Below are positions 1 through 12,400 of a stretch of 64,000 nucleotides of DNA, one piece after another. The notes under the pieces are model-generated. The model had not been told where the DNA came from and ran no database searches. It saw only the letters and a program-made list of their open reading frames with translations. This DNA is from Amphibalanus amphitrite. Its lineage: Eukaryota > Arthropoda > Thecostraca > Balanomorpha > Balanidae. Location of the stretch: NCBI RefSeq assembly GCF_019059575.1, contig NW_024881847.1:310001-374000 (forward strand), read 5' to 3'. The first letter of the stretch is position 1; each line of letters begins with the position of its first letter. A program made the translations under genes and the position numbers.

Positions 1-22
1 CTTGAAAGAGCCTTAGGCCGGA

Positions 23-170
23 TTCGCAGTCTCCCGGACGACGAAGGTTCTACGTCGTCCGGCCAATGGCGTTTAGCTCCGGCGGGGGCTTGGCTGCGGT
101 CCTCAAACGGGATTGGCCAGACGACGTAGAATCTTCGTCGTCCGGGACACTGCGAACTGCGAACACACCC
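23..170. repeat. Palindromic interspersed repeat (CGGACGACGAAG family)
   Basis: Two inverted copies of the palindromic motif CGGACGACGAAGGTTCTACG and its partner frame a 40-bp GC-rich spacer. Related sequence occurs at 49193-49285, where it forms the 3' part of a tRNA-derived SINE, and at 49494-49545. It lies in the intron upstream of the first exon. The rest of 1-321 shows nothing else. Confidence 0.6.
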
Positions 171-321
171 TTAGCAGCTGTAGGAATTTATACATAGGGC
201 TTCCAAAAATTTCATTCGAAAGTCTCTTATTTCTGAATTGCGAGCATCAGTTTTTTCCTCAACGTGAGACGTCGCGCTGAACCCCGCGGAACCTTACATT
301 GATAGTGTTCTGTGCCTTCAG

Positions 322-465
322 GCTGTGACAGAGGCCGGTTCGGGGACAGCTGTTCGTCGCTGTGCTTCGGGTCGGACGGTAGCTGCAGCAAACAACTGCT
401 GTGTGTGCCAGAGCCATACGGCTGCGGGTGCGCGGCCGGCTACAAGGATACCTTCTGTAGCAAGC
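322..465 (+). CDS. RPTP exon 1 in window: EGF-like module
   Basis: Acceptor ...GTGCCTTCAG and donor GTGAGC bound a 144-nt symmetric phase 1-1 exon. It encodes a 48-residue module with eight cysteines (CDRGRFGDSC...CAAGYKDTFC), the spacing of laminin/Tie-type EGF modules. Such modules sit in ectodomains as rigid spacers or ligand contacts. It is followed by a 19.6-kb intron full of retrotransposons. It joins in phase to the next EGF exon at 20059. Confidence 0.88.
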
Positions 466-3400
466 GTGAGCGATTTGAGACACATGAGCACATAACACAC
501 CAACAGTTTAGATGCAATGCACTAGGTAAAGTTAAAAGAGTTGATGTTTTTGTTTTTCTTTCTAGTTGTCTGGTACTACGTGCACATTTTGACCGTTCCA
601 ACATTTATCTGTAAGGTAATGTATAGACAAATAGATATATATTGAGTTAAAAAAATATACAGCACATGGGTGTACATGTGCTGTATGTTTTTTTCTACTC
701 AATATATATCTATTTATCTGTAGGACGGTTAGACCGTTTGCGTTCAACGCTGATTTCAGGTTACCCATTTGTCTGGGGAAGGGGGAGAGTGATTAGGGCC
801 ATAACTTACACTAAGTGCACGTGCAGAGTTAAACTTACTGACATCCATTCCCAATCAGTGTATCTTCTGTTTTTCCCACCTTTTGTGTGGATCACTGCTA
901 GTTTGCATAGTGTCATATGCAAATAGATCCATATGAACATATTCCACCTCTCCTTAATGACAAAGTCATTGATCCATTCAAAAATATCGGCCCATCAGGG
1001 CTCTCGTTTCAACATCAGAGGTTTGAGCAGCTCAGAAATGATTGTAAACATGTTGTATCCTCCAGTCCTGGATCATTCTTACATAAGCACAGCACTGAAC
1101 TCCTCATCTTACATGTTAACACCAGATCTATCTTAACTAATGATAAGTTCGAGGAATTCCAAACTTTCCTCTACACTACAGGTAAACATTGCAGCATCAT
1201 TTGCTTATCAGAAACTTGGCTGGACTCAAGCACCGAACAATATAGACATCTAGATGGCTACACATCTATATTCAACAGTCGCCAAGATAGAACTGGTGGA
1301 GGAGTAGCACTATATGTATGCAATGAATGCATAAATTCAACATCTCTCATGCAGCATATCAACATAGCTGGGGCTGAAGCTACATTTGTAGAATGTACTC
1401 TGCAGTCCATTAAGTTCATAATTGGGGTAGTGTATAGACCACCAAGAGTTAATTCAACACTATTTATAGAAAAAATGACAGTGGTATTAGAAGAAATTGG
1501 TCATACCTCAAAAAATGTTATAATTGCAGGGGATTTTAACTTTGACCTTTTTCACACATCAACAGAATCCTCTGTTGAGAGCTTTTTTAACATGTTTACT
1601 TCTCACGGCTATTTCCCTTGTATCTCAAGAACTACGAGGCTGGCTGCTGAAAGTGCTTCTCTCCTTGATAATTTCTTTTCCAACAATCTTGACATAATAG
1701 AAAGATCAGGTATTATCATAAGTGATATATCCGATCACTTTCCTATCCTTGTTGGTCTCACTCTTAAAAATGACAGACATAATCTTACAAAACAGACTGT
1801 TACCTCATTTAATTATCACAAGATACATGATTTACGATCTTACTTGCAGACGGAACTGTGTAGCACGCTACATCTTGAACATTTAACGTAGTATCTTTTC
1901 GGCACGGCTCGGTCCGGCAGTCCCTCTCCCTCGCAGTCATGCCACACGCCTAGCCTCGCTTTCCCACACCCAGTTCCCCCCCCCCCCCAGTTCCCTTAAT
2001 CTATCACTGTCCGCACAGAATGGGCAGCCGTTAAACTCCCATTAAGACGCGCGCTTTTGGAGACAGCTACCGCAGGATGAACGATTCGAATCCCAACAAG
2101 TAACAGCTGGATCAGTAACACTGTCAACAGCTCGTGGACCCACGCCGAGGACAGATAACGGCTGGGAGCGCTGGATCAGCAAGATACGTCATCAGATCAT
2201 GGAGCAGTGTAAATGATGGATGCCGGCTGGAGCACACAGCCTCCTTTGTCGGGGTACAACAACCCAGGGTGAGTGACCCGGCAGAACGCCTTGAAGGTGA
2301 CCTGCACAGCAGCTGCAAGCAATGACCTGTAGTTCCAGATTTCGCCACTGAATAGAAGAGGCAGCACGCTACGGCCACACCACGCAACCACAAGGCCTGG
2401 CGGGCAAAGGTCAGCAGCGAAGCGGGGGGTGCTAGCCAGCTGACGATGGGGACACGCCCAAGGTACTAGTTGCCAGAGCTACCGCCAACCGAAGGGGGCA
2501 GCACTATCCAGACGCGAGAAAGGTTGATAACAAAGGATGTATGATTCTGGGAGATAAAACCATTTTGACGGAAGATCGGACGGAGGGGTAGCTCCTAAAG
2601 TAAACAGCCAATACAGTAGCCGCGGGAGAAATGACTGACAAATATGGGGCTTGTGGCAAATGCAGGCTTGAATTCCAAGGGCTAGAGTCACCGTCAGGTT
2701 AATAGCAAAATACAACCAAGAAAATGGAGCAGCCGGCCATGAACAATGTCTGCAAATCCCAAGCCTGGAGACTAAGCAAGAGGACGTCGGGAAAACAGTT
2801 ATACCAGCTCAGCGCAACGGTCGTATCGGAAACAGCAATACGGAGTACACCGATTCGCCAAAATCTAAGATGAAGGCTAAGATACGAAGTGTCGTCTCCT
2901 GAGTACATTGTAAGTGGCTGGAACAAAGAAACGCTGTTGAGGCTAACTAAAGCTGTTATGGGATTCAACCCAATTCAAGCAAACAACGACGAGCTATATG
3001 GAAGGTGATAAGATGTTTAGCTACCGAGGTATTTGGATAACCAGAGGAAAAGAAGGCTGCTGCGGGCAGGTACGCAGTCGATATAAGAATGAAAGTGGTT
3101 GAGGATAAAGAAACGGCACGACAGAGCTAATTCACACTTTTATCAATGTTCTTATATCCTACACATCGATGAACCGACTGGTAAAACTCCCAATATGAAG
3201 ATGGTGAGCGGCCAAGTGAAAACGCACGGGAGTAACAAAGACACCCTGGGTGCAATGACTCCGAGGTCGGCTCAGGGCGTGGCAGCCCCTCGAGCTATAA
3301 AAGGTGCGCGATTCACCCCGGGGGACAGTCTGCAGCCGGAGCCGGAGACGCCATCTGGAGGCCGCCGTCGGTCCGGGGTCACCCGCGAGAAGCCTCTTCA

Positions 3401-6400
3401 GTTCGACCGACCAGAGCCGGAGGACAACCGCCGACGCTTGTGACCACACTGAGAAGCGGAAGCGCAGAGAAACTCCAGAATGTGAGTGTTGTTGAAAAGT
3501 CTGCTCAATCCCTGATCCTTGCCCCCCCCCCCCTCTGCCCAGCTTGCCGTGCCGTGACGACTGCCAAACATTTTCGGTTGCCATAAAATGCACTCTCAAT
3601 TGGAATTGGAAAACTTAAATTACTTTGAACTTATTGGTCCAGACACCCTAGTAGCATATTAGGATCTGAATTTCGAGGTCATGTCAGAGCCGCCAGCAAA
3701 TACGTTATTGTCAGTTGGAGCCGGTATGTTTCGCGATTAGACCGAGAACGAGATGCTAAAATTTGAATAAGCAGGTCAGTGTCACGAACGCTGGAATTAT
3801 TGACACGTTGCGCGTCAGCATTGAATATGCCCTTGTGTTTGGCCAAACTGGTTCGTTCATTTATTATCGGCGGTAGTCAGGTGCGATTAAGATTTGAGGT
3901 TGGGAAGTTTGTGAAATTAAGGGTGTAGATTCATGCTGTACTCATAAAGAGTTGCATTGCGGAATCATTGGTGATATTACTGTAGGAATTAATTGTGAAG
4001 TCAAAATCAATTATAGAACAGGTGAATACGGTGAAATAGGAATATAATGTTTTAAGGCGGCGACTGATTCATGCGATCGATCTACGAATATGGCTATGAG
4101 TTATGATTTTCGACAGATACGAATGCTTGAGCTTACGGCGGAATTTCTTCTGTTACTTAGGTGCAGAGTTGAGAGTAGTGGTCTGAGGTCGACGGTTTGA
4201 CATTTTTGCGACTTTTAGCTGGTCCTTGTACTTTGCGTCATTGAAATTGCGAAATGTCGAGTAATAGGTAGATGTAGAATTGTTTGTGGTTAGAACTAAT
4301 ATGCGACTAATATAGGTACCGATCGTTGTGCTTCTATAGAATAAATACTAGAAGAGTTGTTCTTTGTTGGGAAACGATTAAATGGGAAAGAAGTTATTTA
4401 AAGAAAACTTACGTAGAACGGAACCGATGAGATGTCGAACGGGGAGATATTGCAGCGATATTTTACCAGATTCACACTCACTGACACATCCGGTGAATCT
4501 ACCCGGCTAGAAGAGAAAACACGCACGAACACTGTACCGCGAGTGTTGACGCGCCCATAACGGCGTGACTGTGACTGACGGTGTCGACGCGGCGCCGGCC
4601 GGCGGCCGTGGCATTCGTCGTCCCCGACGCGGGCGTTGAGCCGCCAGAGGGCGCGAGGAGCAGCCACAACAGGGGCAGTGGGTTAGCCGTAATTGGGGCG
4701 CGTGCGGTCTGTGAAGGTCATCGTATAGAAACATGGTTAGTTGTGGAAAGTTGCAACGGGATAAGAACGTAAACAGTTAATGCATAATTTTAAATATGAC
4801 ATGCTATATGATATCTAGGACTGCAGTTCGTTTGATGTGCATTGGTTACTGCTAATAGGATGATTTGAATTAGATTTTCTATGAAGGCTAGGGATCCCTA
4901 TGACAATGTTCTGGCACTCTATAAAGATAATTTGTATAGGTAACTAGTAGCCCATCAGAAGCTATCGAACGAGTTTCAAGGAGTCATTTCCGTTTGAGCA
5001 TTCAGTAATTCACTATGATACGGTGGATCACAACCAGACGGCAGATCGGTGCGTTCTAATTGGTTCTAGATCATCTGATTAAATCAAGAGCGGTTCAAGG
5101 TCTACTAGGATTGTATACGAGAACTGATGGTTGGATTCACGTGTGCAGCAGAATTAGGACTTGAAATTACTATTAGGTTTGGACAAATAATGCGTTTCTG
5201 TTATTCGCGTTCTTGTGAGTTAGCGCCAATAATTACCCCACCAATATTGGCACAGGGCATTGTGAGGCACAGACGGCTTGTTTGCCCGTCTCCTATGGCG
5301 TAACGTTTACCAGCATGACTGTATGAGACACAGATGCACTTCTCTAAACCCACGTCCAGACCGGAATGTTAAGAGGGACACACCGTCACGTACGCAGGGC
5401 ATATACACGTTTTCCGCCAGTGGTACCGGCCACTGTTAATTTTCCCGCTTAGGTAACACTGGGTGAGAAGGCAGTGAGAGGTTTCTACGGCAGGGGGAAG
5501 GGGAAGATTGGCACAGTGCAGTGGAGAGTAAGTTATGCCAAAGGCAAGAAGCCGAGGGTCAGGGGTGAGTCACCCAAAGGGCGGATAAGGCGAGCCGTAG
5601 TGTCCCGGATAAGTCCTCATACTTATTTCGTAAAGGTACTCTAATCGGTACTGGACAGCCTCAGGGGAGGGAAGCATGTACTCCAGGACACGTAAGGCCT
5701 TGAAGAGTAAATCCCATGGTTAAGGATAGTTCCAGGATATGAACTAGGGTCCCTGGGTCGTGAACGGGAATGTTGCACGCGGACCGGAAGAGGGCATAGG
5801 TAATCTCTCCCGGTAGAGAGATAAGTCGGATATAAATCGTGTATGTGTGTACCATAAGTCTATCGGACGTGTAGTGAATCCCATAAAATAGCAGGGTGGA
5901 TATTTGTGCATAATTATTCTGGACGGCCCTGCGATTAGTATCTTTGTCGCCGGTTAGCGGAGCATGCATATGGATTTCGGAAAGAGACATTTATCTCGCC
6001 TGGGAGATCGCTATTAGTCAGGCACCTAACACCATCGGAGGGAATTCGAGGGGCGCTAAATAAATTTGGGGTGAATATATGACGAACGAACGTAGAGAGA
6101 GGATGAGAGTGAGAATGGTAAAGGATGAATCTTAGGATAAGGCCGATGGGAGTTTAGCGAAGCTCAGTTAGGACAGTCAAACTAATTAATCTCGAGGGCA
6201 ACTTAAACTAGCAACGCTAATACGAATTAAGTGGGCAATTTTCTTAATGGGGAGGCCAGTGATATAGGAATAGGTGACTGGACGAATGATCACATTCAAT
6301 TTATCAACGTAATTACCACCATATGTTTGGCAGTGGTTATCGGGACTTCGAATGCCCTGTCCTTCACCTACCCAACTGTGCCGCGAACCCAGCTGATCGG

Positions 6401-9400
6401 ACCCCTCTATCCCTAATCCGAGCAGTGAAGAAGCATCTCGTGCATCATGGTCTATACAATGAACAGAATCATCAAGCCTCTAAATTAAAAAGCATCTTCC
6501 ATCAGATGTATTTGTATGCAAGGAGGATCTATACCTACATCTCTCCCAGGTGGACGTCATCTCAAGATCTTTCTCAGGATCTAATCTCCATCTCAGGATC
6601 TCATCTCCCTCTCGGGATCTCTTCAACGACTCTCAAGCTCCCCTGTATCACAGCTTTACTATCGAGATCATTACGCAGCAATATGTTCTCTCTCTCTGCA
6701 ACAATCCGCCGAACAATAGTGGACCGCGGTGCTGGGTCAACCGCAACGATGCAGCAGTGTTTACTCCGCCCCTTCTCTTAATTCCCTTGCTACAAATGGC
6801 GCCCAAAACGTGGGGATTTGATAATTCTCAAATTGTGAAGCTGGTAGACTGGCACAAGCCGCCGAACCCGAAGTTGATGAATTGAAAGTCAACCGTATGG
6901 AGAAGAAGAAGAAGTTGAAGAATAGAGCAGGTGTTCGAAATACTGGCAGCAGTGGAAATGAGCGTGCTGCAGGGGTCGACATGAAAGTAAAGGATGAGCT
7001 AAAGAAAACTATGTGAAGATGAAGCCTATGATGGCGGCTGATGAGAGGAAGTGGTTTTACGAATACTGAAAAGGACATAGAAGAAGTTGTTGAAGATAAG
7101 ATAAGGAAATGAAGCTGTCTCATGAAACAATGGATCAGACTAATACAGAAGTCAGGCCAAAACTGAAACTTGACAATTGTTTTCATCAGCATATCAATTC
7201 TTCTACGCTCTGCTGTACAACAAGGACAAGTGAAGGTCAGCTACTGTGTTGTAAAGAAGATCGAACTTTTCTCGAAAATTGATGAACAAGAGAACAGGCA
7301 ATATCAGAAACAGAAGAGGAAGAAGAACAGGCGGAATTCTCGGGTTTTACTCGATCAAAATCAAACACGGTCGTCTTCACCAAACAGCCAAGGCGATGAT
7401 CAAGCTGGTGACCAAGGAGATGGTACCAGGATGCTACCAGACCACTGCCAAGCGTTCAGTTCAGATGGGCTGCCGCAGAGATCACCCACCTGGGCTGCCG
7501 AAAAGGTTGTCACCTGGTCCGCCGAAAGGTCGCTACCTGAACTGCCACGGAGGATGCATTGTCATCCCGTGCTGCCTCGGATGTCAACCACCTGAGCTGC
7601 CTCGGAAGTCGCCTACCTGAGCTACCACGGAGACTGTCACCGGGTCTGCCACGAGGGTCACCTACCTGGGCTGCCATGGAGGTCGCCCACCTGAGCTGCC
7701 ACAGAGCCTGCCACCCGGGCGGCAACGGAGGTCGCGGCAGGGCCGGCCATGGAGGTCACCTACCCGGACTGCCACGGAGGTCATCCGCCTGAGCTGCCAC
7801 GTAGGCTGCCCACGCGGGCCGCCGTGCAAGCTGCCCACCCGGGCTGCCATGGAGCCCGCCGTCCGGGCTGCTGTGGAAGCTTCCCACCCTGGCTGCCGTG
7901 GAGGCCGCCCCACCCAGGCTGCCATGGCAGGCTGCCACCCGGGCTGCCGTGAAGGCTGCCCACCCGGGCTGCCATGGAGGCTGCTACCCGAACTGCTGTG
8001 GAGGCCGCCCACCTGGGCTGCCACAGAGATCTTCACCCTCCTGAGAAGCCGCTTACCGGACGGCCACCGACGACATCGGGCTAACCAAAGTGGTTGGTGC
8101 CCGTGACCCGGATCTGGTGAACGACAAACTGAGGTGGGGACGAGGAACAACAGGTGCGTGTGTGTACTGTACTAGGTATACGATGTCATGTTGTAGGCGT
8201 TGCTGAAGATCAGATGATTGTGTAGATTTAGATGAGTAAGGGGTGTGACTTTTTCGTATGAGTTGCGAGGACGCAACTAGGGTTGTTTGGGCTGAAGATG
8301 TAGCACGCTACATCTTGAACATTTAACGTAGTATCTTTTCGGCACGGCTCGGTCCGGCAGTCCCTCTCCCTCGCAGTCATGCCACACGCCTAGCCTCGCT
8401 TTCCCACACCCAGTTCCCCCCCCCCCCCAGTTCCCTTAATCTATCACTGTCCGCACAGAATGGGCAGCCGTTAAACTCCCATTAAGACGCGCGCTTTTGG
8501 AGACAGCTACCGCAGGATGAACGATTCGAATCCCAACAAGTAACAGCTGGATCAGTAACACTGTCAACAGCTCGTGGACCCACGCCGAGGACAGATAACG
8601 GCTGGGAGCGCTGGATCAGCAAGATACGTCATCAGATCATGGAGCAGTGTAAATGATGGATGCCGGCTGGAGCACACAGCCTCCTTTGTCGGGGTACAAC
8701 AACCCAGGGTGAGTGACCCGGCAGAACGCCTTGAAGGTGACCTGCACAGCAGCTGCAAGCAATGACCTGTAGTTCCAGATTTCGCCACTGAATAGAAGAG
8801 GCAGCACGCTACGGCCACACCACGCAACCACAAGGCCTGGCGGGCAAAGGTCAGCAGCGAAGCGGGGGGTGCTAGCCAGCTGACGATGGGGACACGCCCA
8901 AGGTACTAGTTGCCAGAGCTACCGCCAACCGAAGGGGGCAGCACTATCCAGACGCGAGAAAGGTTGATAACAAAGGATGTATGATTCTGGGAGATAAAAC
9001 CATTTTGACGGAAGATCGGACGGAGGGGTAGCTCCTAAAGTAAACAGCCAATACAGTAGCCGCGGGAGAAATGACTGACAAATATGGGGCTTGTGGCAAA
9101 TGCAGGCTTGAATTCCAAGGGCTAGAGTCACCGTCAGGTTAATAGCAAAATACAACCAAGAAAATGGAGCAGCCGGCCATGAACAATGTCTGCAAATCCC
9201 AAGCCTGGAGACTAAGCAAGAGGACGTCGGGAAAACAGTTATACCAGCTCAGCGCAACGGTCGTATCGGAAACAGCAATACGGAGTACACCGATTCGCCA
9301 AAATCTAAGATGAAGGCTAAGATACGAAGTGTCGTCTCCTGAGTACATTGTAAGTGGCTGGAACAAAGAAACGCTGTTGAGGCTAACTAAAGCTGTTATG

Positions 9401-12400
9401 GGATTCAACCCAATTCAAGCAAACAACGACGAGCTATATGGAAGGTGATAAGATGTTTAGCTACCGAGGTATTTGGATAACCAGAGGAAAAGAAGGCTGC
9501 TGCGGGCAGGTACGCAGTCGATATAAGAATGAAAGTGGTTGAGGATAAAGAAACGGCACGACAGAGCTAATTCACACTTTTATCAATGTTCTTATATCCT
9601 ACACATCGATGAACCGACTGGTAAAACTCCCAATATGAAGATGGTGAGCGGCCAAGTGAAAACGCACGGGAGTAACAAAGACACCCTGGGTGCAATGACT
9701 CCGAGGTCGGCTCAGGGCGTGGCAGCCCCTCGAGCTATAAAAGGTGCGCGATTCACCCCGGGGGACAGTCTGCAGCCGGAGCCGGAGACGCCATCTGGAG
9801 GCCGCCGTCGGTCCGGGGTCACCCGCGAGAAGCCTCTTCAGTTCGACCGACCAGAGCCGGAGGACAACCGCCGACGCTTGTGACCACACTGAGAAGCGGA
9901 AGCGCAGAGAAACTCCAGAATGTGAGTGTTGTTGAAAAGTCTGCTCAATCCCTGATCCTTGCCCCCCCCCCTCTGCCCAGCTTGCCGTGCCGTGACGACT
10001 GCCAAACATTTTCGGTTGCCATAAAATGCACTCTCAATTGGAATTGGAAAACTTAAATTACTTTGAACTTATTGGTCCAGACACCCTAGTAGCATATTAG
10101 GATCTGAATTTCGAGGTCATGTCAGAGCCGCCAGCAAATACGTTATTGTCAGTTGGAGCCGGTATGTTTCGCGATTAGACCGAGAACGAGATGCTAAAAT
10201 TTGAATAAGCAGGTCAGTGTCACGAACGCTGGAATTATTGACACGTTGCGCGTCAGCATTGAATATGCCCTTGTGTTTGGCCAAACTGGTTCGTTCATTT
10301 ATTATCGGCGGTAGTCAGGTGCGATTAAGATTTGAGGTTGGGAAGTTTGTGAAATTAAGGGTGTAGATTCATGCTGTACTCATAAAGAGTTGCATTGCGG
10401 AATCATTGGTGATATTACTGTAGGAATTAATTGTGAAGTCAAAATCAATTATAGAACAGGTGAATACGGTGAAATAGGAATATAATGTTTTAAGGCGGCG
10501 ACTGATTCATGCGATCGATCTACGAATATGGCTATGAGTTATGATTTTCGACAGATACGAATGCTTGAGCTTACGGCGGAATTTCTTCTGTTACTTAGGT
10601 GCAGAGTTGAGAGTAGTGGTCTGAGGTCGACGGTTTGACATTTTTGCGACTTTTAGCTGGTCCTTGTACTTTGCGTCATTGAAATTGCGAAATGTCGAGT
10701 AATAGGTAGATGTAGAATTGTTTGTGGTTAGAACTAATATGCGACTAATATAGGTACCGATCGTTGTGCTTCTATAGAATAAATACTAGAAGAGTTGTTC
10801 TTTGTTGGGAAACGATTAAATGGGAAAGAAGTTATTTAAAGAAAACTTACGTAGAACGGAACCGATGAGATGTCGAACGGGGAGATATTGCAGCGATATT
10901 TTACCAGATTCACACTCACTGACACATCCGGTGAATCTACCCGGCTAGAAGAGAAAACACGCACGAACACTGTACCGCGAGTGTTGACGCGCCCATAACG
11001 GCGTGACTGTGACTGACGGTGTCGACGCGGCGCCGGCCGGCGGCCGTGGCATTCGTCGTCCCCGACGCGGGCGTTGAGCCGCCAGAGGGCGCGAGGAGCA
11101 GCCACAACAGGGGCAGTGGGTTAGCCGTAATTGGGGCGCGTGCGGTCTGTGAAGGTCATCGTATAGAAACATGGTTAGTTGTGGAAAGTTGCAACGGGAT
11201 AAGAACGTAAACAGTTAATGCATAATTTTAAATATGACATGCTATATGATATCTAGGACTGCAGTTCGTTTGATGTGCATTGGTTACTGCTAATAGGATG
11301 ATTTGAATTAGATTTTCTATGAAGGCTAGGGATCCCTATGACAATGTTCTGGCACTCTATAAAGATAATTTGTATAGGTAACTAGTAGCCCATCAGAAGC
11401 TATCGAACGAGTTTCAAGGAGTCATTTCCGTTTGAGCATTCAGTAATTCACTATGATACGGTGGATCACAACCAGACGGCAGATCGGTGCGTTCTAATTG
11501 GTTCTAGATCATCTGATTAAATCAAGAGCGGTTCAAGGTCTACTAGGATTGTATACGAGAACTGATGGTTGGATTCACGTGTGCAGCAGAATTAGGACTT
11601 GAAATTACTATTAGGTTTGGACAAATAATGCGTTTCTGTTATTCGCGTTCTTGTGAGTTAGCGCCAATAATTACCCCACCAATATTGGCACAGGGCATTG
11701 TGAGGCACAGACGGCTTGTTTGCCCGTCTCCTATGGCGTAACGTTTACCAGCATGACTGTATGAGACACAGATGCACTTCTCTAAACCCACGTCCAGACC
11801 GGAATGTTAAGAGGGACACACCGTCACGTACGCAGGGCATATACACGTTTTCCGCCAGTGGTACCGGCCACTGTTAATTTTCCCGCTTAGGTAACACTGG
11901 GTGAGAAGGCAGTGAGAGGTTTCTACGGCAGGGGGAAGGGGAAGATTGGCACAGTGCAGTGGAGAGTAAGTTATGCCAAAGGCAAGAAGCCGAGGGTCAG
12001 GGGTGAGTCACCCAAAGGGCGGATAAGGCGAGCCGTAGTGTCCCGGATAAGTCCTCATACTTATTTCGTAAAGGTACTCTAATCGGTACTGGACAGCCTC
12101 AGGGGAGGGAAGCATGTACTCCAGGACACGTAAGGCCTTGAAGAGTAAATCCCATGGTTAAGGATAGTTCCAGGATATGAACTAGGGTCCCTGGGTCGTG
12201 AACGGGAATGTTGCACGCGGACCGGAAGAGGGCATAGGTAATCTCTCCCGGTAGAGAGATAAGTCGGATATAAATCGTGTATGTGTGTACCATAAGTCTA
12301 TCGGACGTGTAGTGAATCCCATAAAATAGCAGGGTGGATATTTGTGCATAATTATTCTGGACGGCCCTGCGATTAGTATCTTTGTCGCCGGTTAGCGGAG

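Noticed and set aside
3159..3599. 146-codon minus-strand ORF in the LTR (and 9599-10009).
   Set aside because: Its length changes with the C-run difference between the LTRs and it shows no recognisable motifs; likely chance.
6323..6781. 152-codon ORF in both LTRs.
   Set aside because: Low-complexity Ser/Leu/Ile content from CTCT/ATCT repeats and no domain. The downstream copy (12988 start) fuses to RT only because the LTR end happens to be in frame.
6761..7192. 143-codon minus-strand ORF in the LTR element's body.
   Set aside because: Phe/Ser/Leu-rich mirror of a purine-rich plus strand; no motif.
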